Assembly: GCA_026693085.1 (NCBI GenBank) | Contig: JAPLNB010000180.1 | Coordinates: 1-44,366, forward strand | Reading direction: 5' to 3' | DNA: 44,366 nucleotides | Source: Planctomycetota bacterium | GTDB taxonomy: Bacteria; Planctomycetota; Phycisphaerae; Tepidisphaerales; Tepidisphaeraceae | Shown here: positions 24,313-33,442 of the stretch, one piece after another | How positions within the stretch are numbered: position 1 is the first letter of the stretch | Layout: each line of letters opens with the position of its first letter | Notes under the pieces: generated by a model | What the model saw: only the letters and a program-made list of their open reading frames with translations | Database searches by the model: none | What the model was told of the DNA's origin: nothing | Made by a program: the position numbers and the translations under genes

Positions 24313-24933
24313 CTACCGTCGAACTTCAGCGAGAATACTGGAAAGCACTTCGCGGACTTGACGGCGGACATCTTCGTCCGCATCAGCGGTATTACAAATA
24401 GTATTTTTAGCGATTTTGCGCTTGTTGTCCAGTGGCAACTGGGATTTTTCTCTTGCAATCCACTGGGCGACGGTCCAGCCCCGGGAAACCTGCACCCGCC
24501 GGAGGCGCTCTTCGGCAGGGGTATCGACGAACACGATGGCGTCGCATTGGCGGGCCAGGCCGACCTCCACCAGCAGGGGTGTATCCCAGATAAAAGCAGC
24601 AATGTTCACGTCGTGAACGTGGGCAGCCATCGTCTGGTCACGGAGTTGGCCCACCAATGGGTGAAGCAGGGCTTCGAGGCGGCGGAGCTGGCCGGGGTCG
24701 TTGAAAACGATGGCAGCGATGCCAGGGTGGTTGATTTGGCCATTGGGGAGGAACGCGGCTGGTCCCCACCATGAGCGGAGCGTCGTTTGGACCTCGGGGA
24801 GCTGGTAGACCAGCGAAACCTGATCATCCGAGTTGATGACCAGGCAGCCGAACTGGCCGAACAGGTTGGCGACGTAGGACTTGCCGGAGCCGACGCCGCC
24901 GATGATGCCGATAATGGGTTTGCCGTCAAACAT
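24313..24933 (-). CDS. coaE: Dephospho-CoA kinase
   Basis: This enzyme phosphorylates dephospho-CoA in the last step of coenzyme A synthesis. The start was set at ATG 24933 (MFDGKPIIGIIGGVGSGKSY), which puts the P-loop GGVGSGKS at residues 12-19; the longer frame continues into the divergent spacer. INSDDQV, HPLVGQLRDQ and FIWDTPLLVEVGL match the family, and FVDTPAEERLRRVQVSRGWT carries the lid arginines. At 206 residues the length is typical. It is divergent from rhaB. Confidence 0.92.
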   Translation of the reverse strand: MFDGKPIIGIIGGVGSGKSYVANLFGQFGCLVINSDDQVSLVYQLPEVQTTLRSWWGPAAFLPNGQINHPGIAAIVFNDPGQLRRLEALLHPLVGQLRDQTMAAHVHDVNIAAFIWDTPLLVEVGLARQCDAIVFVDTPAEERLRRVQVSRGWTVAQWIAREKSQLPLDNKRKIAKNTICNTADADEDVRRQVREVLSSILAEVRR

Positions 24934-25188
24934 GGGGTTGGGAGTCTGGATTGTAGATTGTGGATTCTCGTTTGGAAGACCTTGCCGGGGTTCCGGTGAT
25001 CGTTCCGGCGTATGTGAATCGCGAGCGACAGACCCAGCTATGAATCCCGGGTCCGGGAAGCAGCGTGCGGCCTCGCCGGCCATTGCCAGAATCCTGGTTC
25101 ATGTTGCGATCGGTCTTCGGCGCGGCCCTCTGTGGCTCGGTCGGGAGTGGGCTGCTACCATACGAACCACATCTACAGGAGACCGCGC

Positions 25189-26664
25189 ATGGCTGAGAAG
25201 AAATTCCTCGCTTTCGACATCGGTGCTGAGTCCGGGCGTGCCATTATCGGGACCCTCAGTGACGCGCGACTCACGCTGGAAGAGAAACACCGGTTTGCCA
25301 ACCCGTCCGGCAAGATCAATGGGCACTTCCACTGGTCGCTCCTGGGCCAATGGGAGGAGCTGAAGACCGGGCTGCGCAAGGCGGCTCGTTCGCTGGGGTC
25401 CGGCAAGCTCTCCGGCATCGGCGTCGATACCTGGGGCGTCGATTTTGGCCTGCTGGACCGCAACGGCGACATCCTCGGCAACCCGTTCATGTACCGCGAC
25501 CCGCGCACCGACGGCGTGATGGATAAGGTGTTCCAGCGCGTTCCGCGCCAGAAGGTCTTCGCGGCCACCGGCATCCAGTTCCTTCCGTTCAACAGCCTGT
25601 TCCAGCTCTACGCGATGAAGCTGGCGAACTCGCCGCTTTTGATGATGGCGGACAAGCTGCTGTTCGTGCCCGACTTGTTCCATTATCTGTTCACGGGCGT
25701 GAAGAAGAACGAGTTCTCGATCGCGACGACCAGCCAGTTTTACGACCCGGCCAAAAAAGCGTGGGCCAGCGACCTGCTCAAGCAGTTGGAGCTGCCCACG
25801 AGCATCCTCTGTGACATTGTTCCCGCGGGCACCATCCTGGGCGAACTCAAAAAGGACGTGGCGGACGAGTGCGGTGTCGCCGGCATCCCCGTGATCACCC
25901 CGGCTTCGCATGACACGGGATCGGCGGTCGCGGCCGTTCCGGCCGAGGGCGACGCATGGTGCTATATCTCGTCGGGCACCTGGTCGCTGATGGGCGTCGA
26001 ACTGCCCACCCCAATCATCAATGACAAATCGCTCAAATACAACTATACCAATGAAGGCGGCGTCAACGGGACCATTCGCTTCCTGAAGAACATCATGGGC
26101 ATGTGGCCGGTGCAGGAATGCCGCCGGCAGTGGCTCAAGGAAGGGCGCGAATACAGCTACGGCGAGCTTACCAGACTCGCGACCGACGCCAAGCCGTTTC
26201 TGACGCTGCTCAACCCCGACCACCCGCCGTTTCTGACGCCTGGGGAGATGCCGCGGAAGATTGAGGAGTTCTGCAGGAAAACCAATCAGGCCGCCCCCTC
26301 GAGTGCGGGCGACTTTGTCCGCGCGTGCCTGGAAGGCCTTGCCTTGACCTACCGCAAAACCCTCGAAGGCCTCGAAGACGTGCTCGGGAAAAAAATCCGG
26401 GTGATCCACATCGTCGGCGGCGGCTGTCAGAATGATCTGCTGAACCAGATGACGGCCGACGCCTGCGCTCGGCCCGTGCTGGCGGGTCCCGTCGAGGCCA
26501 CGGCGATCGGCAACCTGCTCGTGCAGGCGATGGCCACCGGGGACGTAAAATCACTGGCCGAGGTGCGCTCGATCATTGCCGCCAGCTTCGACCTCAAGCG
26601 ATACGAGCCACGGGACACTGCAACCTGGGACAAGGCCTACCTCCGGTATCAGGAGATCCTATAG
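25189..26664 (+). CDS. rhaB: Rhamnulokinase-like FGGY sugar kinase
   Basis: This FGGY-family kinase most resembles L-rhamnulose kinase (RhaB). ATG 25189 has AGGAG 8 bases upstream. Domain I begins KKFLAFDIGAESGRAIIGTL, the ATP-binding DIGAxSGR form of rhamnulokinases, followed by GIGVDTWGVDFGLLD with the substrate-binding Asp. ITPASHDTGSAVAAVP and CYISSGTWSLMGVE are typical of RhaB, and IHIVGGGCQNDLLNQMTADA is the second nucleotide motif. At 491 residues the length is normal. The next gene starts at the base after its stop, so the two share a transcript. Rhamnulose is likely, but other ketoses cannot be excluded. Confidence 0.9.
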   Translation: MAEKKFLAFDIGAESGRAIIGTLSDARLTLEEKHRFANPSGKINGHFHWSLLGQWEELKTGLRKAARSLGSGKLSGIGVDTWGVDFGLLDRNGDILGNPFMYRDPRTDGVMDKVFQRVPRQKVFAATGIQFLPFNSLFQLYAMKLANSPLLMMADKLLFVPDLFHYLFTGVKKNEFSIATTSQFYDPAKKAWASDLLKQLELPTSILCDIVPAGTILGELKKDVADECGVAGIPVITPASHDTGSAVAAVPAEGDAWCYISSGTWSLMGVELPTPIINDKSLKYNYTNEGGVNGTIRFLKNIMGMWPVQECRRQWLKEGREYSYGELTRLATDAKPFLTLLNPDHPPFLTPGEMPRKIEEFCRKTNQAAPSSAGDFVRACLEGLALTYRKTLEGLEDVLGKKIRVIHIVGGGCQNDLLNQMTADACARPVLAGPVEATAIGNLLVQAMATGDVKSLAEVRSIIAASFDLKRYEPRDTATWDKAYLRYQEIL

Positions 26665-27639
26665 GTGATCATCGATTGCCACGTTCACATCTCCGCGTTC
26701 ACCCATGGCCACGGGCACATGTCCGAGCGCCTGCTCAAATCGCTGGCATTTCGGTTCATGCGCATGCGGTTGGGGATCTGGGGCACCGACGAATCGACCG
26801 AACGCACGATCGAAACGCGGCTGGTTCAGACGATCGACCAGACTCGCGAAATCGACGCCGCCGTCGTGCTCGCTTTCGATGCCGTCTACGATCGCGACGG
26901 CCGTCCGGATCCGTCGCGCACCCACATCCACGTTACCAACGATTACGTCACGGAGGTTGTCGCCCGTCACCCTGGGAAAATGCTGCTCGGGTGCTCGGTG
27001 AATCCGTATCGCAAAGATGCCGTGGCCGAGCTGGAGCGATGTGTCAAAGCCGGCGCGGTTCTGATGAAATGGCTGCCGGTGACGCAGGCGTTTAATCCCG
27101 CGGATGATCGCTGCATTCCCCTGTACGACGCGATGGCGCACCACAAGCTCCCGCTGCTCTGCCACACCGGGTACGAGCAGGCTTTGCCCATCCTGGACAT
27201 CGCGACGGCGGACCCGACGCTCCTGGAATTGCCGCTCGAGCGAGGCGTGACGGTCATCGCCGCCCACTGCGCAACCCGATCGCTGCCCTGGCAGAGAGAT
27301 TACTTGCCCAAGTTCGTGCGTCTGGCGCACGAGTACGAGCATTTTTACGGCGACACCGCCGCCCTCAATTTCCCCACGCGCTGGTATGCCTATACGTCGC
27401 TTCTGAACGATCAGACCGTCCGCAACAAACTCGTCCACGGCAGCGATTGGCCGATCCTGCCCGTGCCGTCGCCCAGACGCGTTGGCTTCTTCGAATCGTT
27501 CAGGCTGATGCACGAGCCAAACTGGATGCGCCGCGACGTCTTGATCAAGCGGAAGATGGGGTTCGACGACGCGTATTGGCATCGCGCGGCGAAAATCTTG
27601 CGAATAGCGGAAAAGAGCGAGCCTCCAGGGAAGCCGTGA
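26665..27639 (+). CDS. Amidohydrolase-family (PF04909-type) protein
   Basis: The start is GTG 26665, the first base after the rhaB stop; the protein begins MIIDCHVHIS with the metal-binding HxH. LMKWLPVTQAFNP, LLCHTGYE, VIAAHCATRSLPW and LVHGSDWPILP follow in the order of the TIM-barrel amidohydrolase-2 family, with histidines and a final Asp as metal ligands. Relatives include decarboxylases such as ACMSD and lactonases such as 2-pyrone-4,6-dicarboxylate hydrolase. The position after a rhamnulokinase suggests a role in sugar or sugar-lactone breakdown, but that is inference. At 324 residues the fold looks complete. Confidence 0.82.
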   Translation: MIIDCHVHISAFTHGHGHMSERLLKSLAFRFMRMRLGIWGTDESTERTIETRLVQTIDQTREIDAAVVLAFDAVYDRDGRPDPSRTHIHVTNDYVTEVVARHPGKMLLGCSVNPYRKDAVAELERCVKAGAVLMKWLPVTQAFNPADDRCIPLYDAMAHHKLPLLCHTGYEQALPILDIATADPTLLELPLERGVTVIAAHCATRSLPWQRDYLPKFVRLAHEYEHFYGDTAALNFPTRWYAYTSLLNDQTVRNKLVHGSDWPILPVPSPRRVGFFESFRLMHEPNWMRRDVLIKRKMGFDDAYWHRAAKILRIAEKSEPPGKP

Positions 27640-27700
27640 CTGCAGTTGCCCAATTTACGCACCCCGCACTGTGACAACACTGGCGCCTGACAACTGCCGT

Positions 27701-29431
27701 CTACTTCCCCCGTCTCCCCACCTCCCCGTGCCGCGACGCCGCCGCCTGGTAATTCTGCGCAATCGGCATCCGCCGCCCAAACCCAAACGCCCGGCTCGTC
27801 ACCTTCAACCCCGGCGCCGCCTGCCGACGCTTATACTCGCTCCGATCCACCATCTTCATCACCCGCAGCACCGTCGCCGCATCAAACCCCTCCCCAATTA
27901 TCTCCGCCGCACCCTTCTCCTCCTCCACATACCGATACAAAATCGCGTCCAACACTTCGTATGCCGGCAGCGAGTCCTGATCCGTCTGGTTCGGCCTCAG
28001 CTCCGCCGACGGCGGCTTCGTTATGCTGTTCCGCGGAATCAATTCCCGACCCGCCGAAGCATTGATGTACCCCGCTAACTCATAAATCGTCGTCTTCGGA
28101 ACATCGCTGATCACCGCCAGACCCCCACACATATCCCCATACAACGTGCAATACCCCACCGCCAACTCGCTCTTATTCCCCGTCGTCAACAATAGATGAT
28201 TGAACCGATTCGAAAACGCCATCAATATCCCACCCCGCACCCTCGCCTGAATGTTCTGCTCCGTCAAATCATCCCCGAGCGCCCAATCCCCCATCCCGCT
28301 CGGATTGAACACCGACGCCAAACTCCCCTCATACGCATCATGCACCGCCTTGATCGGAACCCCATGAAACTCAATCCCCAGATTCGCCGCCAGCGTCTTC
28401 GCATCCGTGATTGAATGCTCCGAGCTGAATCGGCTCGGCATCGACACCCCCACCACCCGCTCCTTCCCCAACGCCGCCACCGCCAACGCGCACGTCACCG
28501 CCGAATCAATCCCCCCCGACAACCCCAACACCACGCTCTTAAAAAAGCACTTCCCCACATAATCCCGCAACCCCAGCACCAGCGCCTTATAAATCGACTC
28601 AATCCCCGTGGATGGCCTCTCCACCCTTGAACTCTTGAACCCTTGAACTTTTGAACCCTCCTCCACATCCACCACCAGCAGATCCTCCTCAAAATCCTTC
28701 GCCTGCCCGATCACATTCCCCGCCGCATCAAACGCCACGCTGTTCCCGTCAAATACCAGCTCATCATTCCCCCCCACCTGGTTCACATACACCAACGGCG
28801 TCGAAAACCGCCTCACCTGCTCCGCAAACAACTTCAGCCGAAACGCATGCTTCCCCTCCACGAACGGCGACGCGCTGGCATTCACCGCCACCCTCGCTCC
28901 CGCCCGGTTCAAATCCGCAATCGGATTCTGGTGGTAAAGCCGCCGCGAAACCATCCGCTCATCGTTCCACAGATCCTCGCACACCGACAACCCGATCGGC
29001 ACATCCCCCACCCGCACCAGATGATTGTCCGCCGACGCCCCTCCCGGCTCAAAGTACCGCGTCTCATCAAACACATCATACGTCGGAAGCAACGTCTTGA
29101 AATGCCTCGCGATCACCTTCCCATCACGCAAAAACGCCACCGCATTGTGCAATGGCCGCCCCACCGGCTGCGGATTCCGATCCGCATACCCCACCACCAC
29201 GTCTATTCCGCTCACCCGCGACGCAATCATCTCCACTGCCCGCAGATTGTCCTCCACAAACTGCGGCTTCAGCAGCAAATCCTTCGGCGGATACCCAATC
29301 AGCGCCAACTCCGGAAACACCACCAACTCCGCTCCCTCCCCCTTCGCCCGCTCCACAAACTCCAATATTCTCGCGCTATTCCTCCCAATATCGCCAACCG
29401 TCGGATTGATCTGCGCCAGTGCAACTCTCAT
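27701..29431 (-). CDS. nadE: Glutamine-dependent NAD+ synthetase
   Basis: This enzyme makes NAD+ from deamido-NAD using glutamine nitrogen. The N-terminal nitrilase-like glutaminase domain has the triad E41 (FPELALIGYP), K112 (HFKTLLPTYDVF) and C151 (LSVCEDLW). The C-terminal synthetase domain has the P-loop LGLSGGIDSAVT (303-314) and LLTTGNKSELAVGYCTLYGD. Between the domains, residues about 260-272 (GSKVQGFKSSRVE) are encoded by four tandem copies of a TTGAACYY-type octamer, so the linker appears to be expanded by a DNA repeat. At 576 residues it fits the two-domain family. It converges on the amidohydrolase gene. Confidence 0.94.
   Translation of the reverse strand: MRVALAQINPTVGDIGRNSARILEFVERAKGEGAELVVFPELALIGYPPKDLLLKPQFVEDNLRAVEMIASRVSGIDVVVGYADRNPQPVGRPLHNAVAFLRDGKVIARHFKTLLPTYDVFDETRYFEPGGASADNHLVRVGDVPIGLSVCEDLWNDERMVSRRLYHQNPIADLNRAGARVAVNASASPFVEGKHAFRLKLFAEQVRRFSTPLVYVNQVGGNDELVFDGNSVAFDAAGNVIGQAKDFEEDLLVVDVEEGSKVQGFKSSRVERPSTGIESIYKALVLGLRDYVGKCFFKSVVLGLSGGIDSAVTCALAVAALGKERVVGVSMPSRFSSEHSITDAKTLAANLGIEFHGVPIKAVHDAYEGSLASVFNPSGMGDWALGDDLTEQNIQARVRGGILMAFSNRFNHLLLTTGNKSELAVGYCTLYGDMCGGLAVISDVPKTTIYELAGYINASAGRELIPRNSITKPPSAELRPNQTDQDSLPAYEVLDAILYRYVEEEKGAAEIIGEGFDAATVLRVMKMVDRSEYKRRQAAPGLKVTSRAFGFGRRMPIAQNYQAAASRHGEVGRRGK
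28627..28658. repeat. Octamer array (4 x TTGAACYY) inside nadE
   Basis: Four adjacent units read TTGAACTC, TTGAACCC, TTGAACTT, TTGAACCC on the + strand. They code in the nadE interdomain linker on the minus strand. A related unit, TGAACCC, forms a heptamer array at 33724-33751. Confidence 0.85.
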
Positions 29432-29533
29432 CCAATTAGAGTATCCCCCCCAACCTCCCCGGTACAGTCCCCATCACCAAGCCCCCGATGCAGAAAGCCC
29501 CGGATGCAAATCCGCAGCTCTGCTTCCACAGGC

Positions 29534-31039
29534 TCAATGATCCGAACCCGCACGCCGATCCGCACCCGCACGCTGCATCGCCGCCATCAGATGCGCCCGC
29601 GCGCCCGCTAACTTCGCCTTCCCCACCACCGCCCCCTTCGGCCCCACACTCCGAACCACCGCCGCCTCCTTCTTTCCGGCCACATCCGCAGCCGCCTCCC
29701 GCGACCCCGCCTCTTCCACCGCCTGCACTCGCACCGGCTCCGCCACAACACCCCGTTCCACCGCCGCCACCACCGGCGGCGTCCGCTTCTGACGCTGACG
29801 CTGCTGCCTCAACATCCGCAACTCCTGCTCGTCCTTCAATGCCCACGTGTGATGCTGCCACACCCACGGAAACTCCGGCTGATGCTTCCGATACAACAGC
29901 CCCAGGTACCAGCAAAACAGGTGCATCAGGTACACGCCGCTCAACAGCATCGCATAGAAAAACGCCAGCGGGATCGGCAGCGCGATTGCCCCCCTCGGCC
30001 GCATTATCGTTATCGCATGCGCCGTCACCGCCGCTAGACTCACCGCGTAAACCCCCGCCGCCACCCCCCACAGCAACACCATCGGCAAATACTCCGCCCA
30101 ACAGACCCGAATCACCCCGAGCACCCGGTCAGGCCGCATATTGAACACCGTCCCGCTCGTCGATGCCGTCAGATAAACCGCCGGAAACAGCAGCGTCCCC
30201 GCTCCGACCAACACCACGCTCAACAGGTAACTCGCCGCGTTCCCAGGACTCAGCACGAAGTACGCCGGCCCATAACAGATCATCAGCGATTGCGCCCCCG
30301 CCACAAACGGGTGCCACAAATCCTCCGACCAGCTCAGCCCCCGTCCCGGCCCCGGCAGCTCGTCCCGCTCCATCCGCCCAACATCATCAACCACATTCCC
30401 GTAATGCGCCACAACCATCATGAACACCAACACAGGCAACGGCGCGAGGACGAAGAAGCCCCCCCCCAACGGAATCAAAAAAAACTGGCTGAACAAATGC
30501 ACCACATAAATCACCGCGATCACCGCGATGTTCGCCGGCATCAGCAACGCCAGCGGCACTGCCCACGCACGCACCCCGTCCGCGGTATACCCCGTCGCAT
30601 AGCCGATCGCTGTCTGCGCCACCGGTATCGCCTCCGGCGCCGGCCCCTCCTCCTTCTTCAAAGGCATCGGCCGCACCAGATCCCCCGTCAATGGGTCATA
30701 CTTCGGCACATTCGGCCGATCCGCATCCTCCTCTTTCAGCGGGATCTCCTCCACCCCCGAATCCATGATCGCCCGCGCCGTCGGCCGCAAATCGTATTCA
30801 CTCCCCCCCTCGTCCGTCCGCCCCGGCAGGTAGGTCAGCTTGAAAACCTCGATCACCCGAGGATCATCCGCCCTCGGCGGCTCATCCATCTTATACGTGC
30901 CGTCCTCCTCCAGATTCGGCAAGTCATCGATGTGCGGAACATCCACGAGCAACTTGCATTCCGGGCACTGCTCGCTTCCGCCAATCTGATCTTCAGTAAC
31001 CGAAAACCGATGACCACACTTGCACACAAAGTTGATCAT
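29534..31039 (-). CDS. Membrane protein with N-terminal zinc ribbon
   Basis: I recognise no named family. The 501-residue protein starts at ATG 31039 (MINFVCKCGHRFSV) with a G-rich site upstream. A CxC...CxxC zinc ribbon lies at C6, C8, C25 and C28. An acidic cytoplasmic stretch follows (about 35-135), then about six membrane segments (about 150-385) with HPFVAGAQSLMICYGPAYFVL in the middle. The tail (about 410-501) is basic, Ala/Val-rich and low complexity. Similar proteins with a short zinc ribbon fused to a multi-pass domain are frequent in planctomycetes. A role in membrane regulation is a guess. Confidence 0.75.
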   Translation of the reverse strand: MINFVCKCGHRFSVTEDQIGGSEQCPECKLLVDVPHIDDLPNLEEDGTYKMDEPPRADDPRVIEVFKLTYLPGRTDEGGSEYDLRPTARAIMDSGVEEIPLKEEDADRPNVPKYDPLTGDLVRPMPLKKEEGPAPEAIPVAQTAIGYATGYTADGVRAWAVPLALLMPANIAVIAVIYVVHLFSQFFLIPLGGGFFVLAPLPVLVFMMVVAHYGNVVDDVGRMERDELPGPGRGLSWSEDLWHPFVAGAQSLMICYGPAYFVLSPGNAASYLLSVVLVGAGTLLFPAVYLTASTSGTVFNMRPDRVLGVIRVCWAEYLPMVLLWGVAAGVYAVSLAAVTAHAITIMRPRGAIALPIPLAFFYAMLLSGVYLMHLFCWYLGLLYRKHQPEFPWVWQHHTWALKDEQELRMLRQQRQRQKRTPPVVAAVERGVVAEPVRVQAVEEAGSREAAADVAGKKEAAVVRSVGPKGAVVGKAKLAGARAHLMAAMQRAGADRRAGSDH

Positions 31040-31125
31040 GCGTCCACCGCCGTAGATTCCATGCTGCCACCAGACCCAACACCCCCACACCGGCCCCGGA
31101 TCGCCGTTCGAGCGTGCTCGTCTCA

Positions 31126-31153
31126 ATTATACGTCATCTTCCCCCTCTGAACA
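31126..31153 (-). promoter_or_regulatory. Possible promoter of the zinc-ribbon membrane protein
   Basis: On the minus strand TGTTCA (31148-31153) and TATAAT (31126-31131) are 16 bases apart. The -10 box matches the consensus exactly. The leader to ATG 31039 would be about 80 bases. Confidence 0.45.
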
Positions 31154-31263
31154 GCCAATTATCCCACCCACCCCCACCCCCGAAAGCCCGAAACGGGGAC
31201 GCAGCTCTTTTCCAAGGCCCTTCCCCTGATGACAACTCCCCCAAAAAGCCCGACAATGCCCCC

Positions 31264-31840
31264 ATGAGCAAACCCATGCGTCATCTCGCCCTTCTCACCG
31301 TCCTTCTTCTTCCGTCCATCCTCTTCGCCGCCCCCACCCTCCGACACCGCCTACGACATCAAAATCACCCTCGCCGACGGCGCCATCCTCCAAGGGGTCG
31401 ATCTTGCCTGGCCACCCACCGAACCCGCCAAGAAAGACTCCGAACCTCTCGACGACGACGACCGCCAAGCCATCCAAGAGCTATTCGACGGCATCAAGGC
31501 CTTCGAAAACAAACGCAACATGCTCCTCCTGGCCGGCAACCACGACCGCGTCGTCATCCTCGCCGAACTCATCCGCGACACCGACTTCCACTCCGCTGTC
31601 GGCAACGAAATCATCTGGCGAATCGAGCTCTGGTACTTCAAAAACCAGCACGGCGGCTGGGAACGCGTCACCCAATCCAACAAAGTCCTCCGCCGCGAAC
31701 GCTTCAAATCCCGCGACGACTACATCTCCGCCACCGCCAAACTCAAATACCTCCCCGCCCTGGGCGGCCTCCGCCTTAAAAAAGACGAATCCAAATCCCT
31801 CCCCCTGACCCCCGAAGATCTGGCTCCTCCGAGCAAATAA
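31264..31840 (+). pseudogene. Secreted protein gene with a frameshift after the signal peptide
   Basis: ATG 31264 opens a clean signal peptide, MSKPMRHLALLTVLLLPSIL ending FAAP, but this frame then turns into Arg/His/Pro noise. A convincing protein continues one frame over, from DTAYDIKITLADGAILQG (31343) through FYSA-type aromatic strands to LTPEDLAPPSK and a stop at 31840. That second frame has no start codon before 31520 and a stop at 31265. The shift falls in the C-run around 31328-31342. This is either a real +1/-2 frameshift or a one-base sequencing error in a homopolymer. The mature part (about 165 residues) is beta-rich (WRIELWYFKNQHGGWERV) and of unknown function, and is probably exported. 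Confidence 0.7.
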
Positions 31841-31899
31841 TAGACAACTAGGGACCCCGCCAGTGCAAAAGTGCTGGCCGACCCAATCACCGGTCGTAT

Positions 31900-32232
31900 A
31901 TGATGGGGGCAATGGCCTTTAACCTTGATCGACTCCTGGAAACCGCTGTAAACCGGAACGCAACCGAGTCATGGCTTGTTACCGGCAGACCCCCAATGTT
32001 CCGCATTGAGCAGAGCTTTCAGCACGCACAGATTCCCCCGTTGACAACGGAAGACATCGAGGCGGTTCTTTCGTTCAAAACGGAGGGTATTCGTGAGCAG
32101 TACCGGCAGAACGGACTGGCGGATTTTCCGCTGACATACGGGGAGGACTATGCCGCCTTTCAGGTAACGGTGCTCAGAACCGCCGGCGGCTCTCTCGCGA
32201 TCTTCCGTCTGGTCAAGAAGCCGACACTGTAA
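31900..32232 (+). CDS. Isolated PilT/PilB N-terminal (PAS-like) domain protein
   Basis: The protein has 110 residues. NLDRLLETAVNRNATESWLV, TGRPPMFRIEQSF, IPPLTTEDIEAVLSF and YAAFQVTVLRTAGGSLAIFR line up with the N-terminal domain of PilT-type retraction ATPases (the ASDLHL, GxPPxxRi, PLtxeev and RFRVN...fR pattern). The chain stops just where the ATPase core should begin, so there is no Walker A or B. The ASDLH motif is degenerate (ATESW). It could be a regulator of pilus ATPases or a truncated gene; an insertion sequence starts 18 bases after its stop. ATG 31900 was chosen; ATG 31912 is also possible. Confidence 0.65.
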   Translation: MMGAMAFNLDRLLETAVNRNATESWLVTGRPPMFRIEQSFQHAQIPPLTTEDIEAVLSFKTEGIREQYRQNGLADFPLTYGEDYAAFQVTVLRTAGGSLAIFRLVKKPTL

Positions 32233-32249
32233 CACGAATACCGGCGATG

Positions 32250-32290
32250 AAAACCGGGACGGGGACAATCCCGTTCGGCCCGGCGGTTGC
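32250..32290 (+). repeat. Left inverted end of the insertion sequence
   Basis: This 41-base end matches the reverse complement of 33602-33642 at 31 positions in two blocks (7 and 24 bases). The central 10 bases are in direct orientation. Confidence 0.8.
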
Positions 32291-32434
32291 TACGTGAGGG
32301 AAGGAGGCCGAGGCCGGCGCGCAGGGATGGCGGGAGTGGATTGGAGTTGCTCTGGCGCGAGAGATTGAAGTCCCCGACTTATTTCGGCGCAGCATCAACA
32401 CCCACGACTCAGGCCGCTTAATCGGCCCGGCGTG

Positions 32435-33442
32435 TCACCCCTCGATTTTTTGCAGCTTGGCGATGTGTGCCTCCAGCTCATCTTCCTCCGCCCACCCGGT
32501 GAAGTAGAACCGGATCATCTCCACCGTTCGCAGAGTCGGCTTCTTGCCAGTCCACAACGCGATCAGCATGCACACGATGATCGCCAGGTACGCCTGAATC
32601 TCGATCCCGTTGGCCCGATGGCTCAGCAGGTGCCGGCACCCCAGCACGTGCTTGAAAAACCGGAAGAACAGCTCCACCGTCCATCTTTTCCGATAAATCA
32701 ACGCGATCACTTCCGCCGCAACGTCCATCAGGTTCGTCGCAATCAGCAGGAACTGGCCCTGCTCCGGCCCGCCACGGCCCGTGTGCCCGCTCCGCTTCTG
32801 GTGCGGCGAGCACGCCGACAGCGGGCGGTCCTCGATCACCTCGTACACACTGTTGTCCCGGATGCGGCAGACAAACCACGAGTCGATGTCGATGATCGCC
32901 TGGAACAGCCGGAAGCAGGCATAGCCACGGTCTTTGACATAGACGCGATCCGGCAGCAGACGAGCCAGCAAGTTCTCGATTTCGCTCTCCCCCGCCGCCG
33001 TCAGGTCCATGTCCACCGGCACCCCCTTGAGCGGCTCGAAATGCGTATGCAGTTTGATGTCCCGTCCCGTCCAGGCCGAGCCCGCCAGCTTCGCCAACGC
33101 CGACAGTTCCGTGCCGTCCACCGCCGTCAGCTTCCCCGGCAGATCATCCAGCCGCGAATCGTGGGCCAGCGGGTTCAGTTGTGCCCCCAGCTCGGCGATG
33201 ATCGGCTTGAGCAGCTCGGCGTCGAAGACGCTGCCGGTCTCCGAGAAGCTGCCCAAGCTGGTGGGGCAGACGCCCAGCTCCCGCCGCACCTTCCTCAGTT
33301 CGCTGGCCTGGAGCAGGCCGCGCATGCTGGTGACGATGGGGTTGAAGAAGAAGACCAGTTGCAGGGCGATGTACTGATCGAAGTGCAGGAGACGGTTGTG
33401 GGCCTTGTCGCGGGCGGTGGCGTGGTCGTGGAGGCGGTCCAA
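32435..33442 (-). CDS. IS4-family DDE transposase (5' end frameshifted)
   Basis: The 335 residues shown carry the IS4 features: LTAVDGTELSAL with the first Asp (near 110), VKDRGYACF with the second (near 170), and YRKRWTVELFFRFFK with the Y-(2)-R-(3)-E-(6)-K signature. The 33442 start is a TTG inside the gene. In the same frame the chain can be read upstream as REPITDDPLQGFKFFRKFLP, up to a TGA near 33528, while the two ATGs at 33525-33530 are in another frame. The original start was probably there, with a one-base shift near 33515-33522, so this copy may be inactive. Confidence 0.85.
   Translation of the reverse strand: MDRLHDHATARDKAHNRLLHFDQYIALQLVFFFNPIVTSMRGLLQASELRKVRRELGVCPTSLGSFSETGSVFDAELLKPIIAELGAQLNPLAHDSRLDDLPGKLTAVDGTELSALAKLAGSAWTGRDIKLHTHFEPLKGVPVDMDLTAAGESEIENLLARLLPDRVYVKDRGYACFRLFQAIIDIDSWFVCRIRDNSVYEVIEDRPLSACSPHQKRSGHTGRGGPEQGQFLLIATNLMDVAAEVIALIYRKRWTVELFFRFFKHVLGCRHLLSHRANGIEIQAYLAIIVCMLIALWTGKKPTLRTVEMIRFYFTGWAEEDELEAHIAKLQKIEG

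Noticed and set aside
25189..27639. Part of a bacterial microcompartment for rhamnose/fucose
   Set aside because: No shell protein, aldehyde dehydrogenase or other compartment gene is present nearby.
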